Source: Afipia sp. P52-10 (GTDB taxonomy: Bacteria > Pseudomonadota > Alphaproteobacteria > Rhizobiales > Xanthobacteraceae). From it: a DNA stretch of 64,000 nt. The notes under the pieces were generated by a model, which saw only the letters and a list, made by a program, of their open reading frames with translations, did not search any database and was not told the origin of the DNA. A program made the position numbers and the translations under genes. Positions 16,664-26,535 of the stretch are shown piece after piece (the first letter of the stretch is position 1; each line of letters begins with the position of its first letter). The stretch is from NCBI RefSeq assembly GCF_000516555.1, contig NZ_AZSJ01000004.1:65610-129609 (forward strand). Direction: 5' to 3'.

Positions 16664-18340
16664 TTAGGTCTTCGTCGTCGCCTGGCGCAATTCGTCGATG
16701 GTGCGCGAGGCGGTGATCGCCTGCGGATCGAGCAGGCAGTGCAGGATCGCCGGCTTGCCAGAGGCGAGCGCCCGTTCAAACGCAGGCGCGAACTCCTCCG
16801 TCGTCTCGACCCGTTCGCCATGGCCCCCATAGGCCTTGGCCAAGGCGGCAAAGTCCGGATTTTTCAGGTCCGTTCCCGACACACGATGCGGATAGTGGTT
16901 CTCCTGGTGCATGCGGATCGTGCCGTACATGCCGTTGTCGATCACCACTGTGACAAAGGGAATCCCGTACTGCACGGCGGTCGCGAACTCCTGCCCGTTC
17001 ATCAGGAAACAACCGTCGCCTGCGAATGCGATGACGATCTTCTCCGGATGCTGCCGCTTCGCCAATACCGCCGCTGGTACACCGTACCCCATCGAGCCAG
17101 AGGTCGGTGCGAGCTGTGTGCCGAACTGCTTGAACCGGAAGAAGCGATGGATCCAACCGGCATAATTGCCCGCGCCGTTGCAAAGGATTGCATCCGCCGG
17201 CAGCCTGTCGCGCAGCCAGCACATTACCTCACCATACTGGAAGCGGCCCGGCAGCTTGCGCGGGTTATCCGACCAGGCGAGATAATCCGCATGCGCCGTC
17301 GCGGCCTCCTCCGCATTGCCCCGCGGATTGCCGATATCGAGAGTGGCGAGCTTGGCAGCGAATGCGACCGGGCTCGCTTGGATCGCCAGTGCGGGCTGAT
17401 AGACCCGACCCAGCTCCTCCGCGCCCGGATGTACATGCACCAGCGTCTGCTTCGGCACCGGCACATCGATCAGCGTATAGGCTGACGATGGGGTCTCCGA
17501 CATGCGGCCGCCGACCAGCAACAGCAGATCCGCCTCTTTGATCCGCGCCGCAAGCTTCGGGTTCGGCCCGATGCCAAGATCGCCAGCGAAATTCGGATGA
17601 TCGGCCGGGAACAATTGGGCGCGGCGAAACGAGGCCGCCACCGGGATACCGGCACGCGCGGCAAAATCTGCAACCGATTTGCAGGCCTGCGCATCCCAAC
17701 GCGATCCGCCGACGATCATGAACGGCCGCTTCGCCGCCTTCACCATCTCGCCCAACCGCCTCATGTCATCGTCGGCGGGAATCGTATCCGCAGGCTCGAC
17801 GCGAGGTGCATCGGCCACGCTTGCAGCTTCAGTGAGAATGTCCTCCGGCAGCGACACCACCACCGGCCCCGGCCGGCCCTGCATTGCAACCCGAAAGGCC
17901 CGTGCCACCAGTTCTGGGATACGCTCGGCGCTGTCAATCTCGACGACCCATTTGGCGATCGAGCCGAACACCGCCTTGTAATCGAGCTCCTGGAAGGCCT
18001 CGCGCTCCAGCATGCCGCGCTCGACCTGACCGACGAACATGATCATCGGCGTGGAGTCCTGCGCCGCGATATGAATTCCATGGCTGCCGTTCATTGAACC
18101 CGGCCCGCGCGTAACGAAGCAAATGCCCGGCCGCCCCATCAGTTTGCCATATGCTTCCGCCATGATCGCTGCGCCCCCCTCCTGGCGGCACACCAGCACG
18201 TCGATCGATGCGTCATGCAAGGCATCCAGCACCGCCAGAAAGCTTTCGCCGGGAACGCAGGTCAGCCGCTCGACGCCCTGGATCTGCAATTGATCGACGA
18301 GAATGCGTCCGCCGCTTCGTGAAACATCTTGGTCCCGCAC
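16664..18340 (-). CDS. Thiamine diphosphate-dependent enzyme (acetolactate synthase-like)
   Basis: 558-aa ThDP enzyme of the acetolactate synthase/oxalyl-CoA decarboxylase/benzoylformate decarboxylase fold. The N-terminal Pyr domain carries Glu54 in CRQEGGAAIMAEAYGKL, the residue that activates the cofactor. A central nucleotide-type domain follows, then a PP domain with the ThDP/Mg motif AGDGCFLMNGQEFATAVQYG ending in VIDNG. Start is GTG at 18340, eight bases after AAGGAG. It diverges from the TAXI-TRAP genes. No small regulatory subunit is adjacent, so a catabolic carboligase or decarboxylase is more likely than biosynthetic IlvB. Substrate unknown. Confidence 0.88.
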   Translation of the reverse strand: MRDQDVSRSGGRILVDQLQIQGVERLTCVPGESFLAVLDALHDASIDVLVCRQEGGAAIMAEAYGKLMGRPGICFVTRGPGSMNGSHGIHIAAQDSTPMIMFVGQVERGMLEREAFQELDYKAVFGSIAKWVVEIDSAERIPELVARAFRVAMQGRPGPVVVSLPEDILTEAASVADAPRVEPADTIPADDDMRRLGEMVKAAKRPFMIVGGSRWDAQACKSVADFAARAGIPVAASFRRAQLFPADHPNFAGDLGIGPNPKLAARIKEADLLLLVGGRMSETPSSAYTLIDVPVPKQTLVHVHPGAEELGRVYQPALAIQASPVAFAAKLATLDIGNPRGNAEEAATAHADYLAWSDNPRKLPGRFQYGEVMCWLRDRLPADAILCNGAGNYAGWIHRFFRFKQFGTQLAPTSGSMGYGVPAAVLAKRQHPEKIVIAFAGDGCFLMNGQEFATAVQYGIPFVTVVIDNGMYGTIRMHQENHYPHRVSGTDLKNPDFAALAKAYGGHGERVETTEEFAPAFERALASGKPAILHCLLDPQAITASRTIDELRQATTKT

Positions 18341-18585
18341 GATTTTTACTCCTTGCCGTCAGGCCGATTCCGCCTCGTTCTGCCCGTCGCAACCTGTGCA
18401 TTCAAGAGAGGCAGCGCCCCCGAGCGGCAGATTATTTCGCCCGCTCGGTGCGATAGAAGACACTTGGATACTTGACCGCATCGCGATTGTTAATGCATGG
18501 CTGGATTGCCATCGTCATGACCGAATGACATCATGGCAAAAAAAGCTGCGAAAAATTCGCACAAGGGGAAACGGGAGGGGACGAC

Positions 18586-19743
18586 ATGATCAATCCGATC
18601 ATCAGAATTGTGTCGATTGCGCTGGCCGGAACCGTGGTGATGACATCCGCCGCGGTCGCACAGGTCAAGCTCCCGCCGACACTGACCATGACGGCTTACG
18701 ATACCGGTACCGCCGGCTTCAACATCACTGTCGCCATCGGCAAGATGATGAAGGACAAGTACGGCACCGACGTTCGCGTCCTCCCTGCTGGCAACGACGT
18801 GGCGCGGCTGCAGCCGCTGCGAACCGGGCGTGCTGCGGCTTCAGGCATGGGATCCGGCGTCTACTTCGCGCAAGAAGGCGTGTTCGAGTTCGGCACCAAG
18901 GAATGGGGGCCGCAAGCCGTACAGACCACACTCACCACTGTCGATTGTAACGCAGGCAGCCTTGGCGTCGCCGGGGACATCGGCGTGAAAACGATTGCCG
19001 ATCTCAAAGGCAAGCGCGTCGGCTTCGTGGTCGGCTCGCCGGCCCTCAATCAGAATACCCTCGGCGTGCTTGCCTTCGCGGGCCTGACGGCCAAGGACGT
19101 CAAGGTCGTCGAGTTCTCAAGCTATGGCGCGATGTGGAAGGGTGTCGTCAACAATGACGCCGATGCCGCCTACGGCACTACCATCACCGGTCCCGCCAAG
19201 GAACTGGAAACATCGCCGCGCGGCATCGTCTGGCCGCCAACGCCGCATGACGACAAGGCCGGCTGGGCGCGGTTGCAGAAGATCACCCCATTCATCAATC
19301 CGCATGTTGCGACCTGCGGTGCGGGCATCTCCAAGGACAAGCCGATCCAGCTCAGCAACTACCCGTATCCGATCTACACGGTCTACGCCAACCAGTCAGA
19401 AAACGACGTCTACATGCTGACCAAGGCGATGATCGACGGCTACGATGCCTATAAGGATGGCGCTCCCGGAGCAACCGGCATGTCGGTGAAGCTGCAGACG
19501 AAGAATTGGTCGGTCCCCGTCCATAAAGGCGCAGTGAAGGCCCTCAAGGAAGCCGGCGCCTGGACCGACGATCAGGAGACGCACAACAACAACCTCTACA
19601 AGCGTCAGGAAACGCTCCAGTCTGCCTGGACCGAGTACACGAAATCCAATCCGCCCTCGGAGCCAGAGAAATTCAACGAAGGCTGGATGAAAGCCCGCAA
19701 GGCCGCACTCGCGAAGGCCAATATGCCGGACAGCTTCGATTAA
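18586..19743 (+). CDS. TAXI-family TRAP transporter solute-binding protein
   Basis: 385-aa periplasmic binding protein that hands its ligand to a TRAP permease. A signal peptide ends at about residue 25 (SAAVAQVK). The TAXI fold shows in MTAYDTGTAGFNITVAIGKM, TGRAAASGMGSGVYFAQEG and IADLKGKRVGFVVGSPALNQ. GGGAGGGGACGAC precedes the ATG. The fused permease gene follows 48 bases later, so they form one transport unit. TAXI ligands are poorly known (glutamate or other organic acids in a few cases), so no ligand is assigned. Confidence 0.93.
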   Translation: MINPIIRIVSIALAGTVVMTSAAVAQVKLPPTLTMTAYDTGTAGFNITVAIGKMMKDKYGTDVRVLPAGNDVARLQPLRTGRAAASGMGSGVYFAQEGVFEFGTKEWGPQAVQTTLTTVDCNAGSLGVAGDIGVKTIADLKGKRVGFVVGSPALNQNTLGVLAFAGLTAKDVKVVEFSSYGAMWKGVVNNDADAAYGTTITGPAKELETSPRGIVWPPTPHDDKAGWARLQKITPFINPHVATCGAGISKDKPIQLSNYPYPIYTVYANQSENDVYMLTKAMIDGYDAYKDGAPGATGMSVKLQTKNWSVPVHKGAVKALKEAGAWTDDQETHNNNLYKRQETLQSAWTEYTKSNPPSEPEKFNEGWMKARKAALAKANMPDSFD

Positions 19744-19791
19744 GCGTTCCGCATCGGACTGCCAGGGCCCAGACCAGCTTTTAGGATCATC

Positions 19792-21885
19792 ATGACATCC
19801 ATGTCCTCAACCGGCCCCTCGGCGCAAGCGACAGCCGCTCATGCGGCTGCCGCTTCCGGCGCGGCGCCCGAGAAGATCGTTTTCGACGACCCGCACGCAC
19901 AGGCCGCCGGCCTCAACGAGGCCGAGGTCACGCGCGTCCGCACGCTGCGCGGCATCTGGCGCTGGGCGCTGATCGTTGCCACCGCGTTGACGATCATCCT
20001 TTGCATCAACCAGCAGTTCGCTCTGCGCTTCTTCATCGGCTACACGCAACTCAACACCGAATACTTCTACCTGTTGATCGCGTTGATGCTGCCGTTCACG
20101 TTTTTGATTTTCCCGGCAACGACGACAGCGCCGCTCAATCGCATTCCCTGGTATGATCTCGTTTTGTTTGCGGTGACCTTTGCCGCGTCGATCTACCTGA
20201 TGACCTTTATCCGGGCAGCCGCAGCGAACGGCTGGGAGTTCGGCGGAGCGCCGCAGGGTGTGATCTATGCCGGCCTCGTGATGTGGGTCGTGCTGATGGA
20301 GGCTCTGCGCCGCACCGGCGGCTGGAGTCTGCTGCTCAGCGTACTGCCGTTTACCGTCTATCCGCTGTTTGCCGAGGCGAGCTGGCTCGGACCGTTCCGT
20401 GGCACCCAGTCGACGCTCGATCTCGCAACCTCCTATCACGTCCTCTCGGGCGAGAGCCTGCTCGGCATTCCGGTGCAAGCCTTCGCCGATACCGTGATCG
20501 GCTTCCTCGTCTTCGGCACGGCGCTGATGATGACGGGCGCTGGCAAGTTCTTCATCAACATCTCGTTCGCGGTCTGCGGAACCTTCCGAGGCGGCGCCGC
20601 CAAGGTCTGCATCTTTGCCTCCGGCCTGCTTGGCATGATGTCCGGCTCGATCATCTCCAACGTGCTGACCGCTGGCACGATGACGATCCCGACCATGAAG
20701 AAAACCGGCTTCCGCGCTTCCTATGCCGCAGCGATCGAAGCCTGCGCCTCGACCGGTGCAGTGCTGGCACCGCCGGTGATGGGCGCAACCGCCTTCATCA
20801 TCGCTCAGTTCCTGAACGTCAGCTATGCCGAGGTCGCGCTCGCCGCCGTCATCCCCGCAGCGCTCTATTACGCCGGCCTGTTCATGCAGGTCGATTCCTA
20901 CGCCGCACGGCATAACCTGAAAGGCTTGCCGCGTTCGGAGCTGCCGCGTGTCTGGGATACCATCAAGGAGGGGTGGTATTACGTCTTCGTCATCGCGCTG
21001 TTGATCGTGATGCTGCTCTACTTCAAGCGCGAGAGCCATGCTCCGTTCTACGCAACGGCACTGCTGCTGGTGCTGAACCAGATATTCTCCAAGGAGACGC
21101 GTTGGACGGGAGCGACGATTGCCAAGTTCTTCGAGGTAAACGGCCGCACATTCGTTGAGCTGATCGGTATTCTTGCGGGCTGCGGCCTCTTGATCGGCGC
21201 GTTCTCGATGACCGGCGTGGTCTCCAGCCTCGCAAATGACCTTTTGCGCATCGCCGGCGACAACGCATTCCTGTTGCTGGTCATGTGCGCCATCACCAGC
21301 CTGATCCTCGGCCTCGGCCTGACCACGACCGCCTGTTACATCTTCCTGGCGATCCTGATCGCGCCAGCACTGGAGAAGGCAGGCCTTAATAAGATGGCCG
21401 TGCACATGTTCATCTTCTATTGGGGCATGCTGTCGTCGATCACTCCCCCGGTCGCCATCGCATCATTCGCAGCCGCCGGCATTGCGGGCTCACCCGCGAT
21501 GCGTACCGGCTGGGAATCGATGTGGGTCGGCAGCATCATCTACTTCATCCCGTTCTTCTTCGTCCTGAACCCGGCGCTGGTGCTGCAGGGGTATTACCTC
21601 GAAGCAGTCGGGCTGATGGCGCTTGCAGGCATCGGTACTCTGTTCATCTGCGGCGGCATTCAGGGCTATCAGGCCTTCGTCGGCGACCTGCGCAAGACCG
21701 GCGCCTTGGAATGGCCGCTCCGCATCTTGTTGGTGATCGGAGGCTTCATCGTTGCGACCCCAGGTGGCGGCATCAACCCGCTCTCGCAGATCCAGGTAAC
21801 GTCGCTTGGCATCGCCATCCTGGCGCCGACGATCCTGGTCGCCGTCCTGCTGTCGCGGCGAACGAAAGCACCTGCAGCCGTCTAG
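19792..21885 (+). CDS. TRAP transporter fused permease (DctQM-type, 4TM+12TM)
   Basis: 697-aa inner-membrane permease joining the small (DctQ-like) and large (DctM-like) subunits in one chain, as is usual with TAXI receptors. Residues 1-50 are soluble and Ala-rich. About four helices follow to residue 200, then the large domain with GTFRGGAAKVCIFASGLLGM, SGSIISNVLTAGTMTIPTMK and TGAVLAPPVMGATAFIIAQF, the conserved transport-loop signatures. Uptake would be driven by an ion gradient. A strong hairpin terminator begins 16 bases after the stop. Confidence 0.94.
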   Translation: MTSMSSTGPSAQATAAHAAAASGAAPEKIVFDDPHAQAAGLNEAEVTRVRTLRGIWRWALIVATALTIILCINQQFALRFFIGYTQLNTEYFYLLIALMLPFTFLIFPATTTAPLNRIPWYDLVLFAVTFAASIYLMTFIRAAAANGWEFGGAPQGVIYAGLVMWVVLMEALRRTGGWSLLLSVLPFTVYPLFAEASWLGPFRGTQSTLDLATSYHVLSGESLLGIPVQAFADTVIGFLVFGTALMMTGAGKFFINISFAVCGTFRGGAAKVCIFASGLLGMMSGSIISNVLTAGTMTIPTMKKTGFRASYAAAIEACASTGAVLAPPVMGATAFIIAQFLNVSYAEVALAAVIPAALYYAGLFMQVDSYAARHNLKGLPRSELPRVWDTIKEGWYYVFVIALLIVMLLYFKRESHAPFYATALLLVLNQIFSKETRWTGATIAKFFEVNGRTFVELIGILAGCGLLIGAFSMTGVVSSLANDLLRIAGDNAFLLLVMCAITSLILGLGLTTTACYIFLAILIAPALEKAGLNKMAVHMFIFYWGMLSSITPPVAIASFAAAGIAGSPAMRTGWESMWVGSIIYFIPFFFVLNPALVLQGYYLEAVGLMALAGIGTLFICGGIQGYQAFVGDLRKTGALEWPLRILLVIGGFIVATPGGGINPLSQIQVTSLGIAILAPTILVAVLLSRRTKAPAAV

Positions 21886-21900
21886 CCGCACGGCGGTCCC

Positions 21901-21943
21901 AAATAACAAGGCCCCGGAATCTCCGGGGGCCTTGTTATTTTAT
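21901..21943. terminator. Bidirectional rho-independent terminator
   Basis: An 18-base stem (AAATAACAAGGCCCCGGA against its complement at 21922-21940, one bulged G) with a 3-base loop, followed by T-rich sequence on both strands. It lies between the TRAP permease and the converging M20 gene and can stop transcription from both sides. Confidence 0.93.
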
Positions 21944-21982
21944 ACCTGTGGCGCGATATCGTCCGCCCGAACGGACGGACAG

Positions 21983-23161
21983 TCAGGCCGCGAGCTGGGT
22001 CTCCACCAACCTGATCCAGTACGACGTCCCGAACACGATCGCCTCGTCATTGAAATCATAGGCTGGATTGTGCAACCCAGCTGTGTTGCCGTTGCCGATG
22101 AAAATGAACGCTCCGGGCTTGGCCTCCAACATATAGGCGAAGTCCTCGGCCCCGAGCATCGGCACCGCGTTGGCGTTGACATTACTGTCGCCAGCGACAT
22201 CCGCCGCCACCTTCGCAGCGATTGCTGTCTGCGCATCGTGATTGACCAGCACCGGATAACCCCGAGCATAGTCGAGATGGATTGTCGCTCCCGTTAAGGC
22301 GGCGACGCCATCCACCACCTCCTTGATCCGCTTGCCAACCAGTTCGCGCACCTTCGGCCGTAATGTCCGAATGGTGCCGCCAAGTTTGGCCGTGTTCGGA
22401 ATGATGTTGTTGGCGCTGCCAGCGTGAAACTGGCAGATCGAGATCACGGCGGCCTCCAGCGGATCGACGCTGCGCGAGACGATCGTCTGCAACGCCATGA
22501 CGAGCTGCGCGCCGACCACCACCGGATCGATGGTCTTGTTCGGCTGCGAAGCATGACCGCCTCGTCCCTCGATGGTGATGTTGAGCCGGTCGCCCGACGC
22601 CATATACGGCCCTGGCTTGATCGCGAACTTGCCGACCGCAAGCCCGGGCGAGTTGTGCATGCCGTAGACCTGGTCGATGGCAAAACGATCCATCAATCCG
22701 TCTCTGATCATGGCCTGAGCGCCGGCCCCGCCCTCCTCCGCCGGCTGGAAGATCACAGCCACCGAGCCCGCGAAGTTACGCGTTTCGGCGAGATAGCGAG
22801 CCGCACCAAGCAGCATCGCCGTATGGCCGTCATGACCGCACGCGTGCATCTTGCCGGGATTCTGCGAGCGATATGGCAGCCCGGTGATTTCCTCCAGCGG
22901 TAGCGCGTCCATATCGGCCCGCAGGCCCAGGGTCTTCACCTCCTGGCCCTCGGCGGCCGGTTTCCGCCCCTTGATGATCCCGACCACGCCGGTCCGGCCA
23001 ATCCCGGTCACCACTTCGTCGCAACCGAACGCCTTGAGCTGTTCGGCAACGAGACCCGCAGTGCGGTGGACCTCGTAAAGCAGCTCCGGATTGGCGTGGA
23101 TGTCTCGCCGCCATGCGACGATATCGGCCTGGAGATCAGCGACGCGATTGACGATGGGCAT
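21983..23161 (-). CDS. M20-family amidohydrolase (hippurate hydrolase-like)
   Basis: 392-aa metallohydrolase that cleaves N-acyl amino acids or similar amides. Metal-binding and catalytic motifs are clear: MHACGHDGHTAMLLGAARYL, then FQPAEEGGAGAQAMI with the catalytic Glu, and the dimerisation lid domain from about residue 185. The C-terminal metal His is in GAEDFAYMLEAKPGAF. Length is normal for the HipO/AmhX branch. It converges on the TRAP genes and lies 74 bases downstream of an atypical crotonase gene on the same strand, possibly in one transcript. Confidence 0.92.
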   Translation of the reverse strand: MPIVNRVADLQADIVAWRRDIHANPELLYEVHRTAGLVAEQLKAFGCDEVVTGIGRTGVVGIIKGRKPAAEGQEVKTLGLRADMDALPLEEITGLPYRSQNPGKMHACGHDGHTAMLLGAARYLAETRNFAGSVAVIFQPAEEGGAGAQAMIRDGLMDRFAIDQVYGMHNSPGLAVGKFAIKPGPYMASGDRLNITIEGRGGHASQPNKTIDPVVVGAQLVMALQTIVSRSVDPLEAAVISICQFHAGSANNIIPNTAKLGGTIRTLRPKVRELVGKRIKEVVDGVAALTGATIHLDYARGYPVLVNHDAQTAIAAKVAADVAGDSNVNANAVPMLGAEDFAYMLEAKPGAFIFIGNGNTAGLHNPAYDFNDEAIVFGTSYWIRLVETQLAA

Positions 23162-23235
23162 CCGTGCACCTCATGGCAAACCGTTAGACAAGCAGTTCAC
23201 CATCAAGTCGCGCGCAAGGAAAGCCCGGTTCGCCT

Positions 23236-24123
23236 TCAGCCTTCGCCTTCAGATGATTTTTCCTTCTCGCGCTTGTAGCGCTCCAGCGCCACCTGCACCA
23301 TCGGCATCCGCTTCACGCCCGCATCCCGCGGGTTGGCGACCGCATACCCCGGATCGAGCGTGCCGAGGCGGCGCGTAATGTAGGTCGAATGCGCCGCATG
23401 GATGTGTGCGGTGAAACCCTGCGCATCCTGTGCCTGATTGATCGCAAGCTTGGTCATGCGCAGGTCGAAGGGATCGTTCTGCGCAACATCGGCAGCGTAA
23501 GCGAGCGTCTCCTCCAGCAGCCGCTCGCGCGGGATCACGCGATTGACGAGACCGAGCTCCTTCGCCTGCTGCGCGTCGATGAAGCGGCTCTGAAACAGCA
23601 GTTCCTTCGCCTTCCGCGGATGAATGTCGTAGGGAATCGAGAAGTATTGGAACGCCGAACCGAGGAACAGTGCATCATCGGCCGCAAAAATGATGTCAGC
23701 GGTGGACGCCACCATCCAGCCGCCAAAGATGCAATAGCCGTGCACGGCACAGATCATCGGCTTCTGCACATTGCGCCAACGCAAGTGCGTATCGACATAG
23801 AGGCGCCACGAGCGCTCGAAGATGCCGCGAGTACCCTCCTCGATCGGATACTGCTTGACGTGCTCCTGCTCCTCAGGCGTGCCAAGGTCGTGGCCGGCCG
23901 AAAAGCTCTTGCCCTCCCCGGACAGGACGATCACCCGAACGTCCTTATCATTGCCGGCAAGGTCGATCGCATGATCCACCTCTTCCAGCAAAATCGTGCT
24001 CTGCACGTTGACCCGCTCCGGCCGATTGAGGGTAATCCGCGCGATCTTATCGGCGACCTCGTATTTCACGTGCTTGTAGTCGGCGGGTGTCGTCGCGTAC
24101 TTGATGTGCTGATAGCTGCTCAT
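23236..24123 (-). CDS. Crotonase-fold protein lacking both hydratase glutamates
   Basis: 295-aa enoyl-CoA hydratase-like protein. The oxyanion regions SFSAGHDLGTPEE and GYCIFGGWMVASTADIIFAA are present. Positions of the two catalytic Glu residues are Met137 and Ala157 by alignment with the canonical paralogue at 2325-3104. It also has a longer charged insert (EEQEHVKQYPIEEGTRGIFE) and a Lys/Glu-rich tail. Ordinary hydration is therefore unlikely; crotonase folds also do hydrolysis, dehalogenation, ring cleavage and decarboxylation. It starts 12 bases after the tandem CoA-transferase gene on the same strand, so the two probably work on one substrate. Confidence 0.85.
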   Translation of the reverse strand: MSSYQHIKYATTPADYKHVKYEVADKIARITLNRPERVNVQSTILLEEVDHAIDLAGNDKDVRVIVLSGEGKSFSAGHDLGTPEEQEHVKQYPIEEGTRGIFERSWRLYVDTHLRWRNVQKPMICAVHGYCIFGGWMVASTADIIFAADDALFLGSAFQYFSIPYDIHPRKAKELLFQSRFIDAQQAKELGLVNRVIPRERLLEETLAYAADVAQNDPFDLRMTKLAINQAQDAQGFTAHIHAAHSTYITRRLGTLDPGYAVANPRDAGVKRMPMVQVALERYKREKEKSSEGEG

Positions 24124-24135
24124 CGTCGATCCTTG

Positions 24136-26535
24136 TTAGGCTGGAATGGAGGAGGTCACACCCTCCCGATCGAGTTCATCAACCTCTTGCGGCGAAAGCC
24201 CGGCAATATCGATCAGGATCTTCCGGGTATCGGCACCGAGGCATGGCGAGGCCCGATACTGTCCGCCCGGCGTGAGATCAAAACGGAACGGCAGCGTCAT
24301 GTAGGCATGACGCCCCGCCTCTGGATGGTTCAGCGGAACGAATGCTTTTCGCGCTGCCAGATAGGGACTTTCCATCACGTCTTTCGGCGTGTTGACGGGC
24401 GCTCCGCGAATTCCCGCAGCCTGCAATCGATTTGCGATGAGATGCTTGTCATGCTGGCGCGTCCACGCGGTAATCGGCTGGCGGAGCACATCCTGATGCT
24501 TCCAGCGCGCCTCGAAGGTCGCAAATCGCCGGTCGGCGGCAAGCGCGGCATTCCCCATGATGACGCAGAAGCGACGCCATTCCTCGTCGGTTGCGATCGC
24601 GATCGCAACCCACGCGTCGTCGCCGGCGGCTTGATAGGCATCGTGCGGCGCGGCCCAGCGCACACGATTGCCGTGACGCACCGGATCCTCCTTCGCTGCG
24701 ATCGCATAGAGCAGCTCCTCGCCGATGAATTGCATCGAGGCTTCGACCTGGGACATCTCGATACATTGCCCCTCGCCGGTCGCCTGCCTGTGCATCAGCG
24801 CGGTCAGCACGGCTGCGGCGCCGTTATAACCGCCCATCGGATCCGGATAGACCTGCCCCGTCGTTGTCGGCGCGCCGTCCGGATAGCCAATCATTGCACA
24901 CATGCCCGCAGCCATCTCCATGGTCGCGCCGTTTGCGGCTGCCTTCGACAGTTCGCCCGAATTGCCGAAGCCCGGCATTTCCACGACGATGATATCCGGC
25001 CGCAGCTTGCGCAGCGTGCCATAACCTGCGCCCATCCGATCGAGCGTTCCGGCCGTGAAGTTGCAGATCACGACATCCGACACTGCCGCGAGCTTCTGCA
25101 TCGCAGCCAGCCCCTTCGCGTGTTTGATGTCGAGCGTAAGCCCGAGCTTGTTATGGTTCTGCGAGTTGAACAACGCCGCCCGGTTATAGGGCCGTGCGCC
25201 AGGCTCACCGTCCGGATAACGCTTGGCCTGCACGACCGCGTTGTGCATACGCCAGGTATCGGGACGGGAGGCGGACTCCACCTTGATCACTTCGGCACCG
25301 AGGAAAGCCAGAATCCGCCCGGCCATCGGCCCGGCCCATGCGGTGGTGAATTCCAGCACCCGCACGCCGGCAAGCGGTCCATGCCCCGGTTTCACCTCGT
25401 GCGGCGGATCAATCACCGCGGCAGATCGATCGCGGAGCAACGAAAACGGCTGCCCGTTATCCGCGCCAAGCTCCGGCGGGCCGCTTTGGACGCGTCGCGG
25501 CGTGGCACCGAAGCGATGCGCGGGCCCGAGAATGGGGCGAGCCCCCCACTTCGTCGGTACAGCCTCCCAATAATTACGTTGCTGCAAATGTGGCGTGCCG
25601 GACCAGAGTTGAACCGGCGTGTAGGCCTTTGCCGCCGCAATCCGTTCGCGCAGCAGCCGCGCGAGACAATCGTCGCCGGACCATTCCGCAACCCGCTTCT
25701 GCACAATCTCGGTCAATGCGGCCCAGTTGTCCTGCCGCTCCTTGCCGCGGGCGAAACGCGGATCGTGCTCGAGCGCAGGCAATTCAAGGGCCCGGCAGAA
25801 GCCAGTCCAGAGATGCAGATGCACCCAGGTGCTGACCCAGCCATCGCGGCACTGCACGACCATGAACGGCGAACGCCGCTCGCCACGCGGATCCTGCATG
25901 CCGCTGTAGGCGTATTCGAGCGTGGCAGGCGGCGCCATGGCCGCCGTGTTCATGGCGACATCGAGCGCCACCTGCTGTCCGCGACCGATGCGCGGTCGTG
26001 CGTAGAGCGCGGCGAGCGCCATGATATACGCACCGACCCCGGCAGCATAATGGGCGCGGTGCCCAGCACCATAGAGGGGCTCGCGATCACCGGCACCGTT
26101 GACGTGCATCATGCCGGACAGAGCCTGCACGATCATCTCGCAGCTATGCCAATGCCGGTAAGGACCGTCGGCGCCGAAATCGGATACCAGCGCGACAACG
26201 GCGTGCGGATTGGCGCGTTGCAACGCCTCACGATCCGCATCAAGTCCGACCACCGCGAGATCGGCCTGCCGCATCAGAGCCAAAAGTTCGGCTTGCCCCG
26301 CCTCGCTCGCACGGTCGACCGTGACCGATCGCTTGCCAAGATTGAGATGGAAGAACAGCAGCGAATCTCCGTCGGTAGGATGAAAGGGAGCGACCCGCCT
26401 GATGTCCGATCCTTCAGGAGATTCTACCAAGGTTACATCGGCGCCGAAGTCTGCGAACAGACGGCAGCAATACTGGCCCGCGATGCTTTCGCTCAGATCC
26501 AGCACCCGGAAGGCGGCGAGCGCAGCGGCACTCAT
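24136..26535 (-). CDS. Tandem CaiB/BaiF CoA-transferase (two fused family III units)
   Basis: 799-aa protein made of two complete CaiB-type units, roughly residues 1-370 and 395-799. Each begins with the family start (AFRVLDLSESIAGQYCCRLF; GVRVLEFTTAWAGPMAGRIL) and carries the CoA-binding GADV/GAEV segment. At the catalytic position unit 1 has Asp in QQVALDVAM, while unit 2 has Glu in GQCIEMSQVEA. Family III enzymes normally work as interlocked dimers, so the fusion may form that pair within one chain, with one or both sites active. The crotonase gene follows after 12 bases. No clear ribosome site is seen before the ATG. Confidence 0.88.
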   Translation of the reverse strand: MSAAALAAFRVLDLSESIAGQYCCRLFADFGADVTLVESPEGSDIRRVAPFHPTDGDSLLFFHLNLGKRSVTVDRASEAGQAELLALMRQADLAVVGLDADREALQRANPHAVVALVSDFGADGPYRHWHSCEMIVQALSGMMHVNGAGDREPLYGAGHRAHYAAGVGAYIMALAALYARPRIGRGQQVALDVAMNTAAMAPPATLEYAYSGMQDPRGERRSPFMVVQCRDGWVSTWVHLHLWTGFCRALELPALEHDPRFARGKERQDNWAALTEIVQKRVAEWSGDDCLARLLRERIAAAKAYTPVQLWSGTPHLQQRNYWEAVPTKWGARPILGPAHRFGATPRRVQSGPPELGADNGQPFSLLRDRSAAVIDPPHEVKPGHGPLAGVRVLEFTTAWAGPMAGRILAFLGAEVIKVESASRPDTWRMHNAVVQAKRYPDGEPGARPYNRAALFNSQNHNKLGLTLDIKHAKGLAAMQKLAAVSDVVICNFTAGTLDRMGAGYGTLRKLRPDIIVVEMPGFGNSGELSKAAANGATMEMAAGMCAMIGYPDGAPTTTGQVYPDPMGGYNGAAAVLTALMHRQATGEGQCIEMSQVEASMQFIGEELLYAIAAKEDPVRHGNRVRWAAPHDAYQAAGDDAWVAIAIATDEEWRRFCVIMGNAALAADRRFATFEARWKHQDVLRQPITAWTRQHDKHLIANRLQAAGIRGAPVNTPKDVMESPYLAARKAFVPLNHPEAGRHAYMTLPFRFDLTPGGQYRASPCLGADTRKILIDIAGLSPQEVDELDREGVTSSIPA

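Noticed and set aside
19807-21405. 532-codon minus-strand frame opposite the TRAP permease
   Set aside because: Very rich in Arg, Gln, Glu and His, as expected when hydrophobic codons are read in reverse; no family resemblance.
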